Notes: generated by a model not told the origin, from the sequence alone. A stretch of DNA of 64,000 nucleotides from Burkholderiales bacterium (GCA_022843925.1 JALHMS010000004.1:173086-237085); one strand, 5' to 3'; numbered from the stretch's first letter, positions 1 to 8,098 are shown. A program made the numbers and translations.

Positions 1-153
1 GAAGATCTCGCCCCCACTGCCGGGCAGTTGCACCATGCCCTCGGGGAACAGGAGTACGTGGCACTCCTGCGCCGGCTCCCACTGGAACCGGTAGTACTTC
101 GCAATCGCGATGGGGGTGTCGTGATCGAACGGAACGCGCTTCGGGGTTGCCAT
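1..153 (-). CDS. pqqD: PqqD, PQQ biosynthesis peptide chaperone (partial)
   Basis: The first 51 codons of a gene that runs off the left edge. PqqD is the small chaperone that binds the PqqA precursor peptide and presents it to the radical-SAM enzyme PqqE. The visible part contains the family-typical run YRFQWEPAQECHVLLFPEGM followed by VQLPGSGGEI, which matches the conserved PqqD core. The ATG at 153-151 lies 2 bases after the pqqC stop, so the two are translationally coupled in a pqqABCD operon. PqqE, the expected next gene, would lie outside the window. The identification is firm; the C-terminus cannot be judged. Confidence 0.9.
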   Translation of the reverse strand, partial: MATPKRVPFDHDTPIAIAKYYRFQWEPAQECHVLLFPEGMVQLPGSGGEIF

Positions 154-155
154 CG

Positions 156-875
156 TCAGCCGACCTTCGTTTCGCCGATGCCGTAGTTCACCATCATCGC
201 ATCGCACATGGTCCACAGGACGTCGAGCTTGAACTGCAGGATGTCCAGCGCGCGCTGCTGCTGCTCCGGCGTGCGGAAATGTTCGAGGGTCACGCGCAGG
301 CCGTGATCCACATCGCGGCGGGCCTCCGACAGGCGCTTGCGGAAGTAGGCGTAACCCGCCTGGTCGATCCACGGATAGTGCTGGGGCCAGTTCGCCAGGC
401 GTTCCTTGTGGATCTCCGGCGCGAAGAGCTCGGTGAGCGAAGAGCAGACCGCCTCCTGCCAGGGTCGAGTGCGCGCGAAGTTGATGTACGCGTCGACCGC
501 GAACCGCACGCCCGGCAGCACGTGCTTCAGCGACGTCACCTCGGCGCGATCCAGCCCGACGGCGTCGGCCAGCGTGAGCCACGCCTCGATGCCGCCTTCG
601 TCGCCCTGGGTTCCGTCGTGATCGATGATGCGCTGGATCCAGAGACGCCGATGATCCCGGTCGGGCATGTTCGACATCACTGCGGCGTCCTTCACGGGGA
701 TCGCCAACTGGTAGTAGAAGCGATTGCAGACCCAGCCGCGGATCTGCGCCTGCGTCAGCTTTCCGCTGTTCATCGCGACGTGGTACGGATGATAGATGTG
801 GTATCGGTCGCCCTTCGCACGAAGCTTTTGCTCGAACTCTTCGCGATTCCACGGCAGATTCTCGGCGATGCCCAT
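156..875 (-). CDS. pqqC: PqqC, pyrroloquinoline-quinone synthase
   Basis: Cofactor-less oxidase that performs the last step of PQQ formation, the ring closure and eight-electron oxidation of AHQQ by O2, in the cytoplasm. The 239-residue length is usual for the family. The start [18 protein letters not shown] is followed by the active-site stretch [16 protein letters not shown], then [20 protein letters not shown], and DHDG...GGIEAWL, all typical of PqqC. It is the third gene of a minus-strand pqqA-pqqB-pqqC-pqqD order, 17 bases after pqqB and 2 bases before pqqD. Nothing in it looks degenerate, so the operon is expected to be functional. Confidence 0.95.
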   Translation of the reverse strand: MGIAENLPWNREEFEQKLRAKGDRYHIYHPYHVAMNSGKLTQAQIRGWVCNRFYYQLAIPVKDAAVMSNMPDRDHRRLWIQRIIDHDGTQGDEGGIEAWLTLADAVGLDRAEVTSLKHVLPGVRFAVDAYINFARTRPWQEAVCSSLTELFAPEIHKERLANWPQHYPWIDQAGYAYFRKRLSEARRDVDHGLRVTLEHFRTPEQQQRALDILQFKLDVLWTMCDAMMVNYGIGETKVG

Positions 876-892
876 GTGGTGTGCCTCCGTGC

Positions 893-1807
893 CTACAGTT
901 CGATGTCCATCCCGTCAAACGCGACCTCGATGCCGACGCGGGCCAGTTCGGCACGTTCCGGGGAGTCCTCGTTCAGGATCGGGTTGGTGTTGTTGATGTG
1001 GATGAGCACCTTGCGCGATGCGCGCAGCGGCTTCAGCACCTCGATCATTCCGCCGGGTCCCGACTGCGGCAGGTGGCCGATGTCCCGGGCGCGCTTGCTG
1101 GAGATGCCCAACGTCACCATCTCGTCGTTCGTCCAGAATGTGCCGTCCACCATCACGCAGTCGGCCTCCTCGAGGTACGCGACCACGTGCGGCTCGATCT
1201 CACCCAGACCCGGCGAATAGAACAGCACCTTGCCCGTCCGCGTGTCGCGGATCCGCATGCCGATGTTGTCGCCGATATGCGGATTCTCCCGGTGCGGGGA
1301 GTAGGGCGGCGCCTTGCTTTTCAGGGGGACGGACGTGAACTCCAGATGCTCACCACCGACCACCGAGAACCGGTTGTCGGGCTCGATGGGCAGCCTGTGC
1401 CAGTTCACGCCGCAGTAGTGGCCCAGGATGTTGAAGAGCGGGTTCCCGGTGGTCATGTCCTCCCGGACCATGTCCGTGCAGAACAACTCGAGCGGTTTGC
1501 CTTCGCGTAGCATCAGGAGGCCGGTCGTGTGGTCGATCTGGCCATCCATGAGGACCACCGACCGGATGCCCGTATCGCGGAGCGCCCGCGCCGGCTGAAG
1601 CGCCGGGAATCCGCGGATCTGCGCGAGGATGTCCGGCGATGCGTTGAAGAGCACCCAGTCGACGCCATTGCCGCTCACCGCAATCGAGGACTGGGTACGC
1701 GCCCGCGCATTCACCGTTCCCTTCCGCAACCCATCGCAGTTCGGGCAGTTGCAATTCCATTGCGGGAAACCTCCGCCGGCGGCGGCTCCGAGTACGCGAA
1801 TCTTCAT
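893..1807 (-). CDS. pqqB: PqqB, PQQ biosynthesis metallo-beta-lactamase-fold protein
   Basis: Member of the metallo-beta-lactamase fold, reported to act as an iron-dependent hydroxylase on a PQQ intermediate. At 304 residues it has the normal length. The N-terminus [19 protein letters not shown] followed by the CxxC of CPNCDGLR is diagnostic, as are [16 protein letters not shown] and [10 protein letters not shown] near the end. The predicted ATG is preceded by only a weak Shine-Dalgarno sequence. It is separated from pqqA by about 200 bases that contain a strong hairpin, so it is probably transcribed at a lower level than pqqA from a shared promoter. Confidence 0.95.
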   Translation of the reverse strand: MKIRVLGAAAGGGFPQWNCNCPNCDGLRKGTVNARARTQSSIAVSGNGVDWVLFNASPDILAQIRGFPALQPARALRDTGIRSVVLMDGQIDHTTGLLMLREGKPLELFCTDMVREDMTTGNPLFNILGHYCGVNWHRLPIEPDNRFSVVGGEHLEFTSVPLKSKAPPYSPHRENPHIGDNIGMRIRDTRTGKVLFYSPGLGEIEPHVVAYLEEADCVMVDGTFWTNDEMVTLGISSKRARDIGHLPQSGPGGMIEVLKPLRASRKVLIHINNTNPILNEDSPERAELARVGIEVAFDGMDIEL

Positions 1808-1960
1808 CGTGATGGCTGGGTCCGTTGGATGCTGCAGGTCAGGACGAATGCGAGGGTGCGGCGGCTGTACCGATTGCCTGCGTGTACTTGGGACGTTGCG
1901 CCTTGGACCACTCCGTGAAGCCGCTCGGCGCGGGCGGCGTCATGGGCAGGTTCCCGATAC

Positions 1961-1989
1961 GCAAAGGCCCCGACACGCGGGGCCTTTGC
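1961..1989 (-). terminator. Hairpin between pqqA1 and pqqB (attenuator/terminator)
   Basis: A perfect inverted repeat with 12-bp arms (GCAAAGGCCCCG / CGGGGCCTTTGC) and a 5-base loop lies 18 bases beyond the pqqA1 stop on the minus strand. No long T-run follows, so partial termination or mRNA-end protection is more likely than full termination. Such a site would let pqqA transcripts exceed pqqBCD transcripts, as expected for a consumed precursor peptide. Confidence 0.7.
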
Positions 1990-2007
1990 GATCTCGTCAA
2001 TCCGCGT

Positions 2008-2079
2008 TCAGCGGCTGGCGATGTACATCGTCACTTCGAAACCGAAACGCATTTCCGTGTACGCGGGCTTGCTCCACAT
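2008..2079 (-). CDS. pqqA: PqqA precursor peptide, copy 1
   Basis: A 23-residue peptide that supplies the Glu and Tyr carbon skeletons of PQQ. It begins [12 protein letters not shown] and ends [10 protein letters not shown]. The cross-linked pair is E15 and Y19 in the E-x3-Y arrangement that PqqE recognises. A clear ribosome-binding site (TGGAGG) lies 7 bases upstream of the ATG. It heads the minus-strand pqqBCD operon. It differs from the second copy at 7807-7878 at only two residues, S3 versus T3 and S22 versus N22. The 218 bases upstream end at a 17-bp inverted repeat that is shared with the other copy. Confidence 0.95.
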   Translation of the reverse strand: MWSKPAYTEMRFGFEVTMYIASR

Positions 2080-2296
2080 GGCAACCTCCAGATGATAGAG
2101 TTCTTCGAATTCGCACAGGAGATTCCCCCGTGCGCTCAATCCGGATGCATCGCTTCCTGCTGTGCGCCACCGATCTCGGAGGGCGGGTCGTTGCCGGCCC
2201 TGCTTCCGAATCCCGACAGCGCATCATCGCTGCATCACTGGTCGTTAGTGTCTTGGATGCGCTCTCCCGTTCACACGAAAAAATCATCAAACTGCG

Positions 2297-2313
2297 CTCA
2301 TGATTTTCATGAG
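2297..2313. promoter_or_regulatory. 17-bp perfect inverted repeat, candidate operator (site 1)
   Basis: CTCATGATTTTCATGAG: 7-bp perfect arms (CTCATGA / TCATGAG) around TTT. It sits between divergent pqqA1 and tonB, 12 bases ahead of the tonB GTG. The same arms recur around AAA at 7682-7698, upstream of the second pqqA; the two 17-mers are reverse complements. The length and symmetry fit a dimeric NarL/FixJ-type regulator, and one is encoded at 7020-7670. Binding itself is inferred. Confidence 0.65.
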
Positions 2314-2324
2314 ATCGGAACGCC

Positions 2325-4280
2325 GTGAGTGATGTCACGCGTGGCGCCCCCACGGTGTCGTCGGCCCGGGTCGTCGCCGTGGAATCCCCTGGGGCCGCTG
2401 CGCGATGGTCGGATGATCATCCGTTCCTGCTTGCACTCGTCCTCTCCCTCGTGGCGCACGTGCTCTTCTTCGTTTTCGGACCTGCGGTGAAGGTGCCTGT
2501 ACCGGCGCCGCGATCCGTGCTCGAGGTGAAGCTGATCGAGCCGCCGCGCAAGCCCCCGCCCCCGCCGCCACCCGTCGTCGTCCCCGATCCGCCGAAGCCG
2601 GTGCCCGTGAAGAGCGCCCGTGCGACGGCGGCCGCGAAGCCTGCAGCCGCGAAGAGCCGCGTGGTCGTCGCACCGCGCCTCGCCGCACAGGTCGCGCCGC
2701 CATCCCAGCCGCTGCCGTCGGTGCAGCGGGATTCGCAAGAACAGCCCCGGACGAGGGTGCAGGCCGAGGTTCCGGCGGCGATACGGGCCGACGCGCCGAC
2801 GCTGCCGCGGCTCGAAGCCCGGGCCGACATCGCGCCGCGGCCGGTCGCGGATCTCGCCGTGCCGCGCACCGAGTCCAGACCTCGCGTCGACGCGGTACCG
2901 CGCCCCGAGCTTGCGCCCGTGGTCCGCGCAGACACCCGGGCGGAGGTGCCCAAGCTGGAGGCGAGGGCGCCCGGCGTCGTCGATGTGCAACCGATCACCC
3001 GTCGTGACGTGCCGGCGGAGCCGAGGCGCGACGTGGCGGTGCCGCGCCCCGACCTCGCGCCCGTGGTCCGTGCAGACACCCGGGCGGAGGTGCCGAGGCT
3101 GGAGGCGAGGGCGCCCGGTTCCGCCGATGTGCAACCGATCACCCGTCGTGACGTGCCGGCGGAGCCGAGGCGCGACGTCGCAGTGCCGCGCCCCGACCTG
3201 GCGCCGGTGGTCCGCGTAGACACCCGGGCGGAGGTGCCGAAGCTGGAGGCGAGGGCGCCCGGTTCCGCCGAGGTGCAGCCGGTCACGCGTCGTGACGTGC
3301 CGGCGGAGCCACGGCGTGAGGTGATCGCCGCCGCCCCGCGCCCCGACCTCGGCGTTCGTCCGCAGGTCGCTCCGCCTCCCGCAGCCACCGTCCGAGGCGA
3401 TGTTGCCGGTGACACGATGCCCCAGCCCGCGTCGGTCCGTCCGACAGCGCCGACCCCGCGTCCCGAACCGGCCACCGAACCCCGCCGGGATGTCGCCGCG
3501 CAGAGTCCGCCGCCTCCGATACAAGGCGGTCCGGTCGGTTCCGAGGTCAAGGTGGAGTCCGCTGCCCTGCCTTCCGCGGCCCCCGTTCGCGCCGCGACTG
3601 CGCGCGCGGAGCCGAGGCCGGACCCGCGACCGGATCCGGCGGCGGCATCGCGTCCGCGCCTGCCGGACGGGCCCGACGCGGCGAGTTCCCCGGTGATCCG
3701 CGACGATCCGGGTGCCCTGCGGCCTTCGCTCACCGCGGCACCCCCGGTGGCGGAAATCCGTCGGGAGCCGCCGCCCGCACCGAGGCCGCCTACGGATCGG
3801 CCGACGATCGCCCCGGTGCCGCTGTCGCCGTCTGCCCCGGTGGCGCGTGCAACGCCGGCGCCGACTGTCTCGGGGCCGGCCATCGACCCGAGACGGGATG
3901 CGGCGCCACGCATCGGCGGGCCGCAGGGTGCCGTTGTCGCCGGTGCACGGCCGACGCTGGGTGGCGTGCCCCGTGGCGATGGCTACGATCGCGCGGCGGC
4001 CGTGAAGTACGCCGAGAGCGTGGCCAGCGAGATCCAGAAGCGCATCCGCTATCCGCGCATGGCCGAGCGCGCCGGTCTGCAGGGGACGGTGGAACTCGTG
4101 CTCACGTACGATGCGCGCGGCAAGTTCGTCGAAGCCCGGGTGCGGAAGTCCAGCGGGCACAAGTCCCTTGACGATGCTGCGCTCGACGCCGCCGTCGCTG
4201 CCATGAGCCGGTTGGGGCGCGCCCCGGAGCGCACGCCCGAGCTGTCCATCCCCTACAACTTCAAGATCGAAGACCGCTGA
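2325..4280 (+). CDS. tonB: TonB-family energy transducer with long Pro/Arg-rich repeated linker
   Basis: Transmits the proton-motive force from the inner membrane to TonB-dependent receptors. The layout is a cytoplasmic N-tail, one membrane segment at about residues 36-55 (FLLALVLSLVAHVLFFVFG), a proline run (PPRKPPPPPP), a very long periplasmic linker, and a C-terminal TonB domain from about residue 560 with the characteristic RIRYPRMAERAGLQGTVEL. At 651 residues it is more than twice a normal TonB, because the linker holds three 48-50-residue repeats. The GTG start at 2325 is the only plausible one ahead of the membrane segment. It lies between pqqA1 and a peptidase, and pqqU is nearby, so PQQ import is the likely client. 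ExbB/ExbD are encoded at 44-45 kb. Confidence 0.85.
   Translation: MSDVTRGAPTVSSARVVAVESPGAAARWSDDHPFLLALVLSLVAHVLFFVFGPAVKVPVPAPRSVLEVKLIEPPRKPPPPPPPVVVPDPPKPVPVKSARATAAAKPAAAKSRVVVAPRLAAQVAPPSQPLPSVQRDSQEQPRTRVQAEVPAAIRADAPTLPRLEARADIAPRPVADLAVPRTESRPRVDAVPRPELAPVVRADTRAEVPKLEARAPGVVDVQPITRRDVPAEPRRDVAVPRPDLAPVVRADTRAEVPRLEARAPGSADVQPITRRDVPAEPRRDVAVPRPDLAPVVRVDTRAEVPKLEARAPGSAEVQPVTRRDVPAEPRREVIAAAPRPDLGVRPQVAPPPAATVRGDVAGDTMPQPASVRPTAPTPRPEPATEPRRDVAAQSPPPPIQGGPVGSEVKVESAALPSAAPVRAATARAEPRPDPRPDPAAASRPRLPDGPDAASSPVIRDDPGALRPSLTAAPPVAEIRREPPPAPRPPTDRPTIAPVPLSPSAPVARATPAPTVSGPAIDPRRDAAPRIGGPQGAVVAGARPTLGGVPRGDGYDRAAAVKYAESVASEIQKRIRYPRMAERAGLQGTVELVLTYDARGKFVEARVRKSSGHKSLDDAALDAAVAAMSRLGRAPERTPELSIPYNFKIEDR
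2913..3350 (+). repeat. Three tandem ~144-bp repeats in the TonB linker
   Basis: Units begin at 2913, 3057 and 3201. Each starts APVVRxDTRAEVP and ends near PRPDL. The first two are 48 residues and the third is about 50. They are nearly identical at DNA level, indicating recent in-frame duplication of the periplasmic spacer. Length variation between strains would change TonB reach without breaking the frame. Confidence 0.85.
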
Positions 4281-4282
4281 CC

Positions 4283-5242
4283 ATGCCCGACACGCAGGCC
4301 TCGCCGCTGTACCCGCCGCTCGCAGCGAACTTCGAAGGGCATCTCGATCGTCCGGGTGGTCATCGCGTGTACTTCGAGGAGAGCGGGCGGCGCGATGGCG
4401 TTCCGGTGCTCTTCCTGCACGGTGGCCCGGGCAGCAGCACGAAGCCGGACCATCGGCGCTATTTCGACCCTGCCCACTATCGCATCGTGCTTTTCGACCA
4501 GCGCGGTTGCGGACGCAGCCTGCCGCTCGGTGGCCTGGCCGAGAACTCGACTGCGCAACTGGTCGGTGACATCGAGGCGCTGCGAGAGCAGCTGGGCATC
4601 GAGCGCTGGATGCTCTTCGGCGGCTCCTGGGGCAGCACGCTCGCGCTCGCTTACGCCGAGACGCATCCCGAGCGGGTGTCGAGGTTCGTGCTGCGCGGCA
4701 TCTTCCTCGCCTCGCACAGCGAACTCGAGTGGTACTTCGTCGGCCTGCGCCAGTTCATCCCGGAAGCGTGGGAGCGTCTGTATGAGATCGCTCCGGGCGC
4801 TTCGTGGCCGGCGCTCGTCCGGACCTACGATTCGGCGTTAAATCATCCGGACGCCGCCGTGGCGGCAGCCGCTGCCGCCCGGTGGAATGCCTACGAGACC
4901 GCCATCATGTCGATCGGCGAGGCACAGCCGATGGCACCGGCGACCACCGATGCGCCCGGTGCCGTCGCCCGTGCCCGGGTCCAGGTGCACTATCTCGCGC
5001 ACGACTGTTTTCTGCGTGACCGTGAACTGCTCGACAACGTGCACCGCATCGCCCATCTGCCTGCGACGCTCCTGCACGGGCGCATGGATTTCGTGTGCCC
5101 GCCCATCACCGCCTGGGAGCTTGCCGGCCGATGGCCCGCCGCACGCCTCACGTACGTCGAGTCGGCGAAGCACGCGTCCTCGCATCCGGCACTCGAGCGG
5201 GCGCTGGTGGCCGCAGCCGATGCCGCGCGCGCGCCCGGCTGA
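4283..5242 (+). CDS. pip: Proline iminopeptidase-like alpha/beta hydrolase
   Basis: A 319-residue S33-family alpha/beta hydrolase that removes N-terminal proline from peptides. Family marks are the oxyanion-hole sequence HGGPGSS, DQRGCGRS, and the nucleophile elbow GGSWGS with Ser115. The likely acid is in HGRMDFVCP and the likely histidine in SAKHASSH near the C-terminus. It has no signal peptide and so is cytoplasmic. The start is 2 bases after the tonB stop, so it is probably co-transcribed with tonB, and the kinase gene follows 18 bases downstream. Sitting inside a PQQ cluster it could help degrade or process PqqA-derived peptides, but that is inference; a housekeeping role is equally possible. 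Confidence 0.88.
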   Translation: MPDTQASPLYPPLAANFEGHLDRPGGHRVYFEESGRRDGVPVLFLHGGPGSSTKPDHRRYFDPAHYRIVLFDQRGCGRSLPLGGLAENSTAQLVGDIEALREQLGIERWMLFGGSWGSTLALAYAETHPERVSRFVLRGIFLASHSELEWYFVGLRQFIPEAWERLYEIAPGASWPALVRTYDSALNHPDAAVAAAAAARWNAYETAIMSIGEAQPMAPATTDAPGAVARARVQVHYLAHDCFLRDRELLDNVHRIAHLPATLLHGRMDFVCPPITAWELAGRWPAARLTYVESAKHASSHPALERALVAAADAARAPG

Positions 5243-5260
5243 CCTTCCGGACGGTGCCCC

Positions 5261-7000
5261 GTGAGCCTGCGTTTCCGCATCAACCTGCTGCTCACCGTCT
5301 TCACGGTGCTGTTCACCGTGACCGTCGTGAAGATCGTCATCGACGACACGCGTCGCGCCATCCGCGAGGAGATGGAAGGCGCCAACCGCGTCACGATGCA
5401 GCTCCTCACCACGGTCGTGCGGGACTCCGGCACCATCGCCCGCGATGGGGATGCCGACGATCTGCTCCTCGAGTTCCTGCGCGAACTCGGTCGCGTGCGG
5501 GCGCACGATCTCCAGTTCTTCGACAGCGACGACAAGCTGCTCTACGTGTCGCCGCCGTCGGTCTACAAGGTGGGGCGCGAGGCGCCTGCGTGGTTCGTGG
5601 CGCTCGTGCGGCCGCAGCTCCCGGTCATCAATCTGCCGGTGCGCGGCGGGAATCTCACGGTCACCGTGGATCCCTCCCGGGCGGTCCTCGACGCCTGGGA
5701 CGACATCAAGAACCTCGTGGCTGCGGTGGCCACCTTTCTCGTCGCGACCAATGTCCTGGTGTTCGTCCTGATCGGACGGTCCCTACGACCGGTCGGCGCG
5801 GTGCTGGACGGTCTGCAGCGCATGGAGCGCGGTGAGCTGCACGTCCGCCTTCCGCGCTTTCCCGTGCCGGAGTTCCAGTCCATCAGCCACACCTTCAATG
5901 GCATGGCCGACGCGCTGGAGCAGAGTCAGGCCGAGAACCGTCGCCTCGCGCTCATCGCCCAGCAATCGAGCGACGCGATCATGATCCACGACGTCGACGG
6001 GCGGGTCTCGTACTGGAACCCGGCGGCCGAGCGACTCTTCGGCTTCCCCGCAGCCGACATCGTCGGTCAGTCCGTGCGGCTCATCACGCCGCCGGAGCGC
6101 GAGCCGGAACTGGCGGCGCAGTCCGAACGCCTGCAGGCAAGGGGCGTCATCGACCATCTCGAAACCCGCCGCCGCACGCGCGATGGTCGCGAGCTGGACA
6201 TCGCGCTCGCAGCGGCACCGCTCGTGGATCCCGTCTCGGGTGACGTCATCGGCGAAATCTCCACGATGCGCGACATCACCCAGCTGAAGCGCGCGCGCGA
6301 AGCCGAGGCCGAGCTTGCGCAGAACCGCCGCCTTACCCAGATCATCCAGGCCAGCCTGGAAGAGGAGCGCCGGGTCATCGCGCGGGAACTCCACGACGAA
6401 CTGGGCCAATGCGTCACGGCCGTGCGCACGATCGGCACGGTCATCGCCCAGCGGACCGAGGGTACCGACCCCGACATCCATCGCAGTGCGCGCACCATCG
6501 TCGAGGTGGCCGGGCACATCTACGACACCGTGCATGGCATCATCCGCCAGCTTCGTCCCAGTGCGCTCGACCATCTCGGCCTGAGCGATGCGCTGGAGGA
6601 GGCCGTGGGTCGATGGCGCGAACTGCACCCCGACATGATCTTCACGCTCGACGTCGAGGGCGACGTCTCGGCACTGGGCGAGACCGTCAACATCACCGTC
6701 TATCGCATCGTCCAGGAATGCCTCACCAACATCGTCAAGCATGCCCGCGCGCGTCGCGCCGAAGTCCAGGTCCGCCGCATCGATCGCCGGCTGCTGGTGG
6801 AGGTGCGGGACGATGGCCGCGGCCTCACCGAACCCGAGGCCCAGCGCGCGACGCGGTTCGGGCTCCTCGGCATGCGCGAGCGGGCAGAGGCACTGGGTGG
6901 CCAGTTCACGCTCGATGGTGCGCCGGGGCAAGGTCTGCGGGTCCGTGTCGAGCTACCCCTGAACCCAGCGGTCGTTCCACCGGGCGAGGCCACAGCGTGA
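5261..7000 (+). CDS. Membrane sensor histidine kinase (HAMP-PAS-HisKA_3-HATPase)
   Basis: A 579-residue sensor kinase of the NarX/UhpB/DegS class. It has a first membrane segment at about residues 8-26, a periplasmic sensor of about 120 residues, a second membrane segment at about 152-172, a HAMP linker to about 225, and a PAS domain at about 230-345 (SSDAIMIHDVDGRVSYWNPA). The phosphoacceptor region EEERRVIARELHDELGQ has His378, and the ATPase domain has N-box ECLTNIVKHA and DDGRGL. Start is GTG at 5261. The response regulator follows 19 bases later, making a clear pair. The ligand is unknown. Its position between tonB and the second pqqA suggests it senses PQQ, a PQQ-enzyme substrate or a related envelope signal. 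Confidence 0.9.
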   Translation: MSLRFRINLLLTVFTVLFTVTVVKIVIDDTRRAIREEMEGANRVTMQLLTTVVRDSGTIARDGDADDLLLEFLRELGRVRAHDLQFFDSDDKLLYVSPPSVYKVGREAPAWFVALVRPQLPVINLPVRGGNLTVTVDPSRAVLDAWDDIKNLVAAVATFLVATNVLVFVLIGRSLRPVGAVLDGLQRMERGELHVRLPRFPVPEFQSISHTFNGMADALEQSQAENRRLALIAQQSSDAIMIHDVDGRVSYWNPAAERLFGFPAADIVGQSVRLITPPEREPELAAQSERLQARGVIDHLETRRRTRDGRELDIALAAAPLVDPVSGDVIGEISTMRDITQLKRAREAEAELAQNRRLTQIIQASLEEERRVIARELHDELGQCVTAVRTIGTVIAQRTEGTDPDIHRSARTIVEVAGHIYDTVHGIIRQLRPSALDHLGLSDALEEAVGRWRELHPDMIFTLDVEGDVSALGETVNITVYRIVQECLTNIVKHARARRAEVQVRRIDRRLLVEVRDDGRGLTEPEAQRATRFGLLGMRERAEALGGQFTLDGAPGQGLRVRVELPLNPAVVPPGEATA

Positions 7001-7019
7001 ACGGGTACAGGGAGCATCC

Positions 7020-7670
7020 ATGAGCGAGCCGATTTCAGTGATGCTGGTCGACGACCACGCCGTCGTCCGCATGGGGTTCCGTCTCCTCCTGGAAGGCTCG
7101 CCGGACATCCGGGTCGTGGCCGAGGCCGAGAGCGGCGAAGATGCGGTACGTCGCGTTCAGGAAGTGAAGCCGCAGGTCGTGGTGATGGATCTCTCGATGC
7201 CGGGGATAGGCGGGTTGGAGGCGCTCTCCCGGATCCTCGCCCGCGATCCGGCCGCGAAGATCCTGGTGCTGACGGCCCACGAGGACGCCATGCACGCCAA
7301 GCGCGTGCTGAAGGCCGGGGCGCTCGGCTATCTGTCCAAGCGCAGCGCGCCCGAGGCGCTGATCCAGGCGATCCGCCAGGTCATGCAGGGGCGCACCTTC
7401 CTGGAGCCCGCGATCGCGCAGGAACTCGCCGTGCAGCAGGTGACGGGCGAGCGCACCCCGGTCGACATGCTGTCCGAGAAGGAATTCAAGGTGTTCCTGG
7501 CGCTCGCCAAGGGGCAGAGCGTCGCCGACATCGCGGAGGTGATGAGTCTCAGCCCGCGGACCATCGGCACGCACCTCTACAACATCAAGCAGAAGCTGGG
7601 TGCGTCCAACTCGGCGGAACTGGCGATCATCGCCATGCGGCACGGCCTCATGGACCCCCAGTGGCGGTGA
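7020..7670 (+). CDS. NarL/FixJ-family response regulator
   Basis: A 216-residue regulator with a receiver domain (residues 5-120) containing the acidic pair D11 D12, the phosphoacceptor D57 in VVMDLSMPG, and the conserved lysine in YLSKRS. A C-terminal LuxR-type helix-turn-helix follows (LSEKEFKVFLALAKGQSVAD then MSLSPRTIGTHLYNIKQKL). It is the partner of the kinase encoded just upstream. A 17-bp inverted repeat begins 12 bases after its stop and recurs upstream of the divergent pqqA1/tonB pair. I therefore infer that it controls both pqqA promoters, and perhaps tonB. Two-component control of PQQ and PQQ-dehydrogenase genes is known in other proteobacteria. Confidence 0.92.
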   Translation: MSEPISVMLVDDHAVVRMGFRLLLEGSPDIRVVAEAESGEDAVRRVQEVKPQVVVMDLSMPGIGGLEALSRILARDPAAKILVLTAHEDAMHAKRVLKAGALGYLSKRSAPEALIQAIRQVMQGRTFLEPAIAQELAVQQVTGERTPVDMLSEKEFKVFLALAKGQSVADIAEVMSLSPRTIGTHLYNIKQKLGASNSAELAIIAMRHGLMDPQWR

Positions 7671-7681
7671 CCGGGGCGAGT

Positions 7682-7698
7682 CTCATGAAAATCATGAG
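7682..7698. promoter_or_regulatory. 17-bp perfect inverted repeat, candidate operator (site 2)
   Basis: CTCATGAAAATCATGAG, the reverse complement of site 1 at 2297-2313. It lies 108 bases upstream of the second pqqA start and 12 bases past the response-regulator stop. Sharing of an otherwise unnoticed palindrome by both pqqA leaders is the main evidence for a common regulator. Confidence 0.65.
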
Positions 7699-7806
7699 GC
7701 GCCTTTCAGTGATTTGCGATGGTGCCGGGTGGCTGGATGCGGAGAATACGCATCTGACCGGACGCGGTCGTGCCTGAACTGAAACCCAACCCAAAAGGAA
7801 ACGATC

Positions 7807-7878
7807 ATGTGGACGAAGCCCGCTTACACCGAAATGCGTTTTGGTTTTGAAGTCACGATGTACATCGCCAACCGCTAA
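7807..7878 (+). CDS. pqqA: PqqA precursor peptide, copy 2 (orphan)
   Basis: A 23-residue PqqA beginning [12 protein letters not shown] and ending [10 protein letters not shown], with the Glu15-Val-Thr-Met-Tyr19 core intact. An AAGGAAA ribosome-binding site lies 7 bases upstream. It is not followed by pqqB; instead a leader with hairpins and then a PqqU-like receptor gene come next on the same strand. It is almost identical to the operon copy but with many synonymous differences, so this is not a very recent duplication. Both copies look translatable and substrate-competent. A second pqqA could raise precursor supply under the control of the neighbouring two-component system. Confidence 0.93.
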   Translation: MWTKPAYTEMRFGFEVTMYIANR

Positions 7879-8001
7879 TCGCGGCTGGTGGTGGCGCGGC
7901 GCCGCGGAAGCGGCGTCGCGAGTCGGAGGCCGCTGAAGGCGGCCTTCGGCGTTTGTTGGCCCGCATGGATCCCGGCCGGAGTCGGGAGCCCCGCGGCGCG
8001 G

Positions 8002-8027
8002 AGGCCGGTACGCATGCGTACCGGCCT
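8002..8027 (+). terminator. 26-bp perfect palindrome after pqqA2
   Basis: AGGCCGGTACGCA followed directly by its reverse complement, then TTCCTTGTT. It lies between pqqA2 and pqqU and would act as a terminator or attenuator on pqqA2 transcripts. A second weaker stem (GGCCGCTGAAGGCGGCC) lies near 7929-7945. The arrangement mirrors the hairpin behind pqqA1. Confidence 0.65.
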
Positions 8028-8098
8028 TTCCTTGTTGATCCTTCACAACACCGCCCTGCGCTTTCCCCAGAGAAAGCCACCCACCGGAGATCAGGACC

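Noticed and set aside
2307-4160. 617-codon minus-strand frame opposite tonB
   Set aside because: Arg/His-rich composition typical of a high-GC shadow; tonB on the other strand has a membrane segment and a TonB domain.
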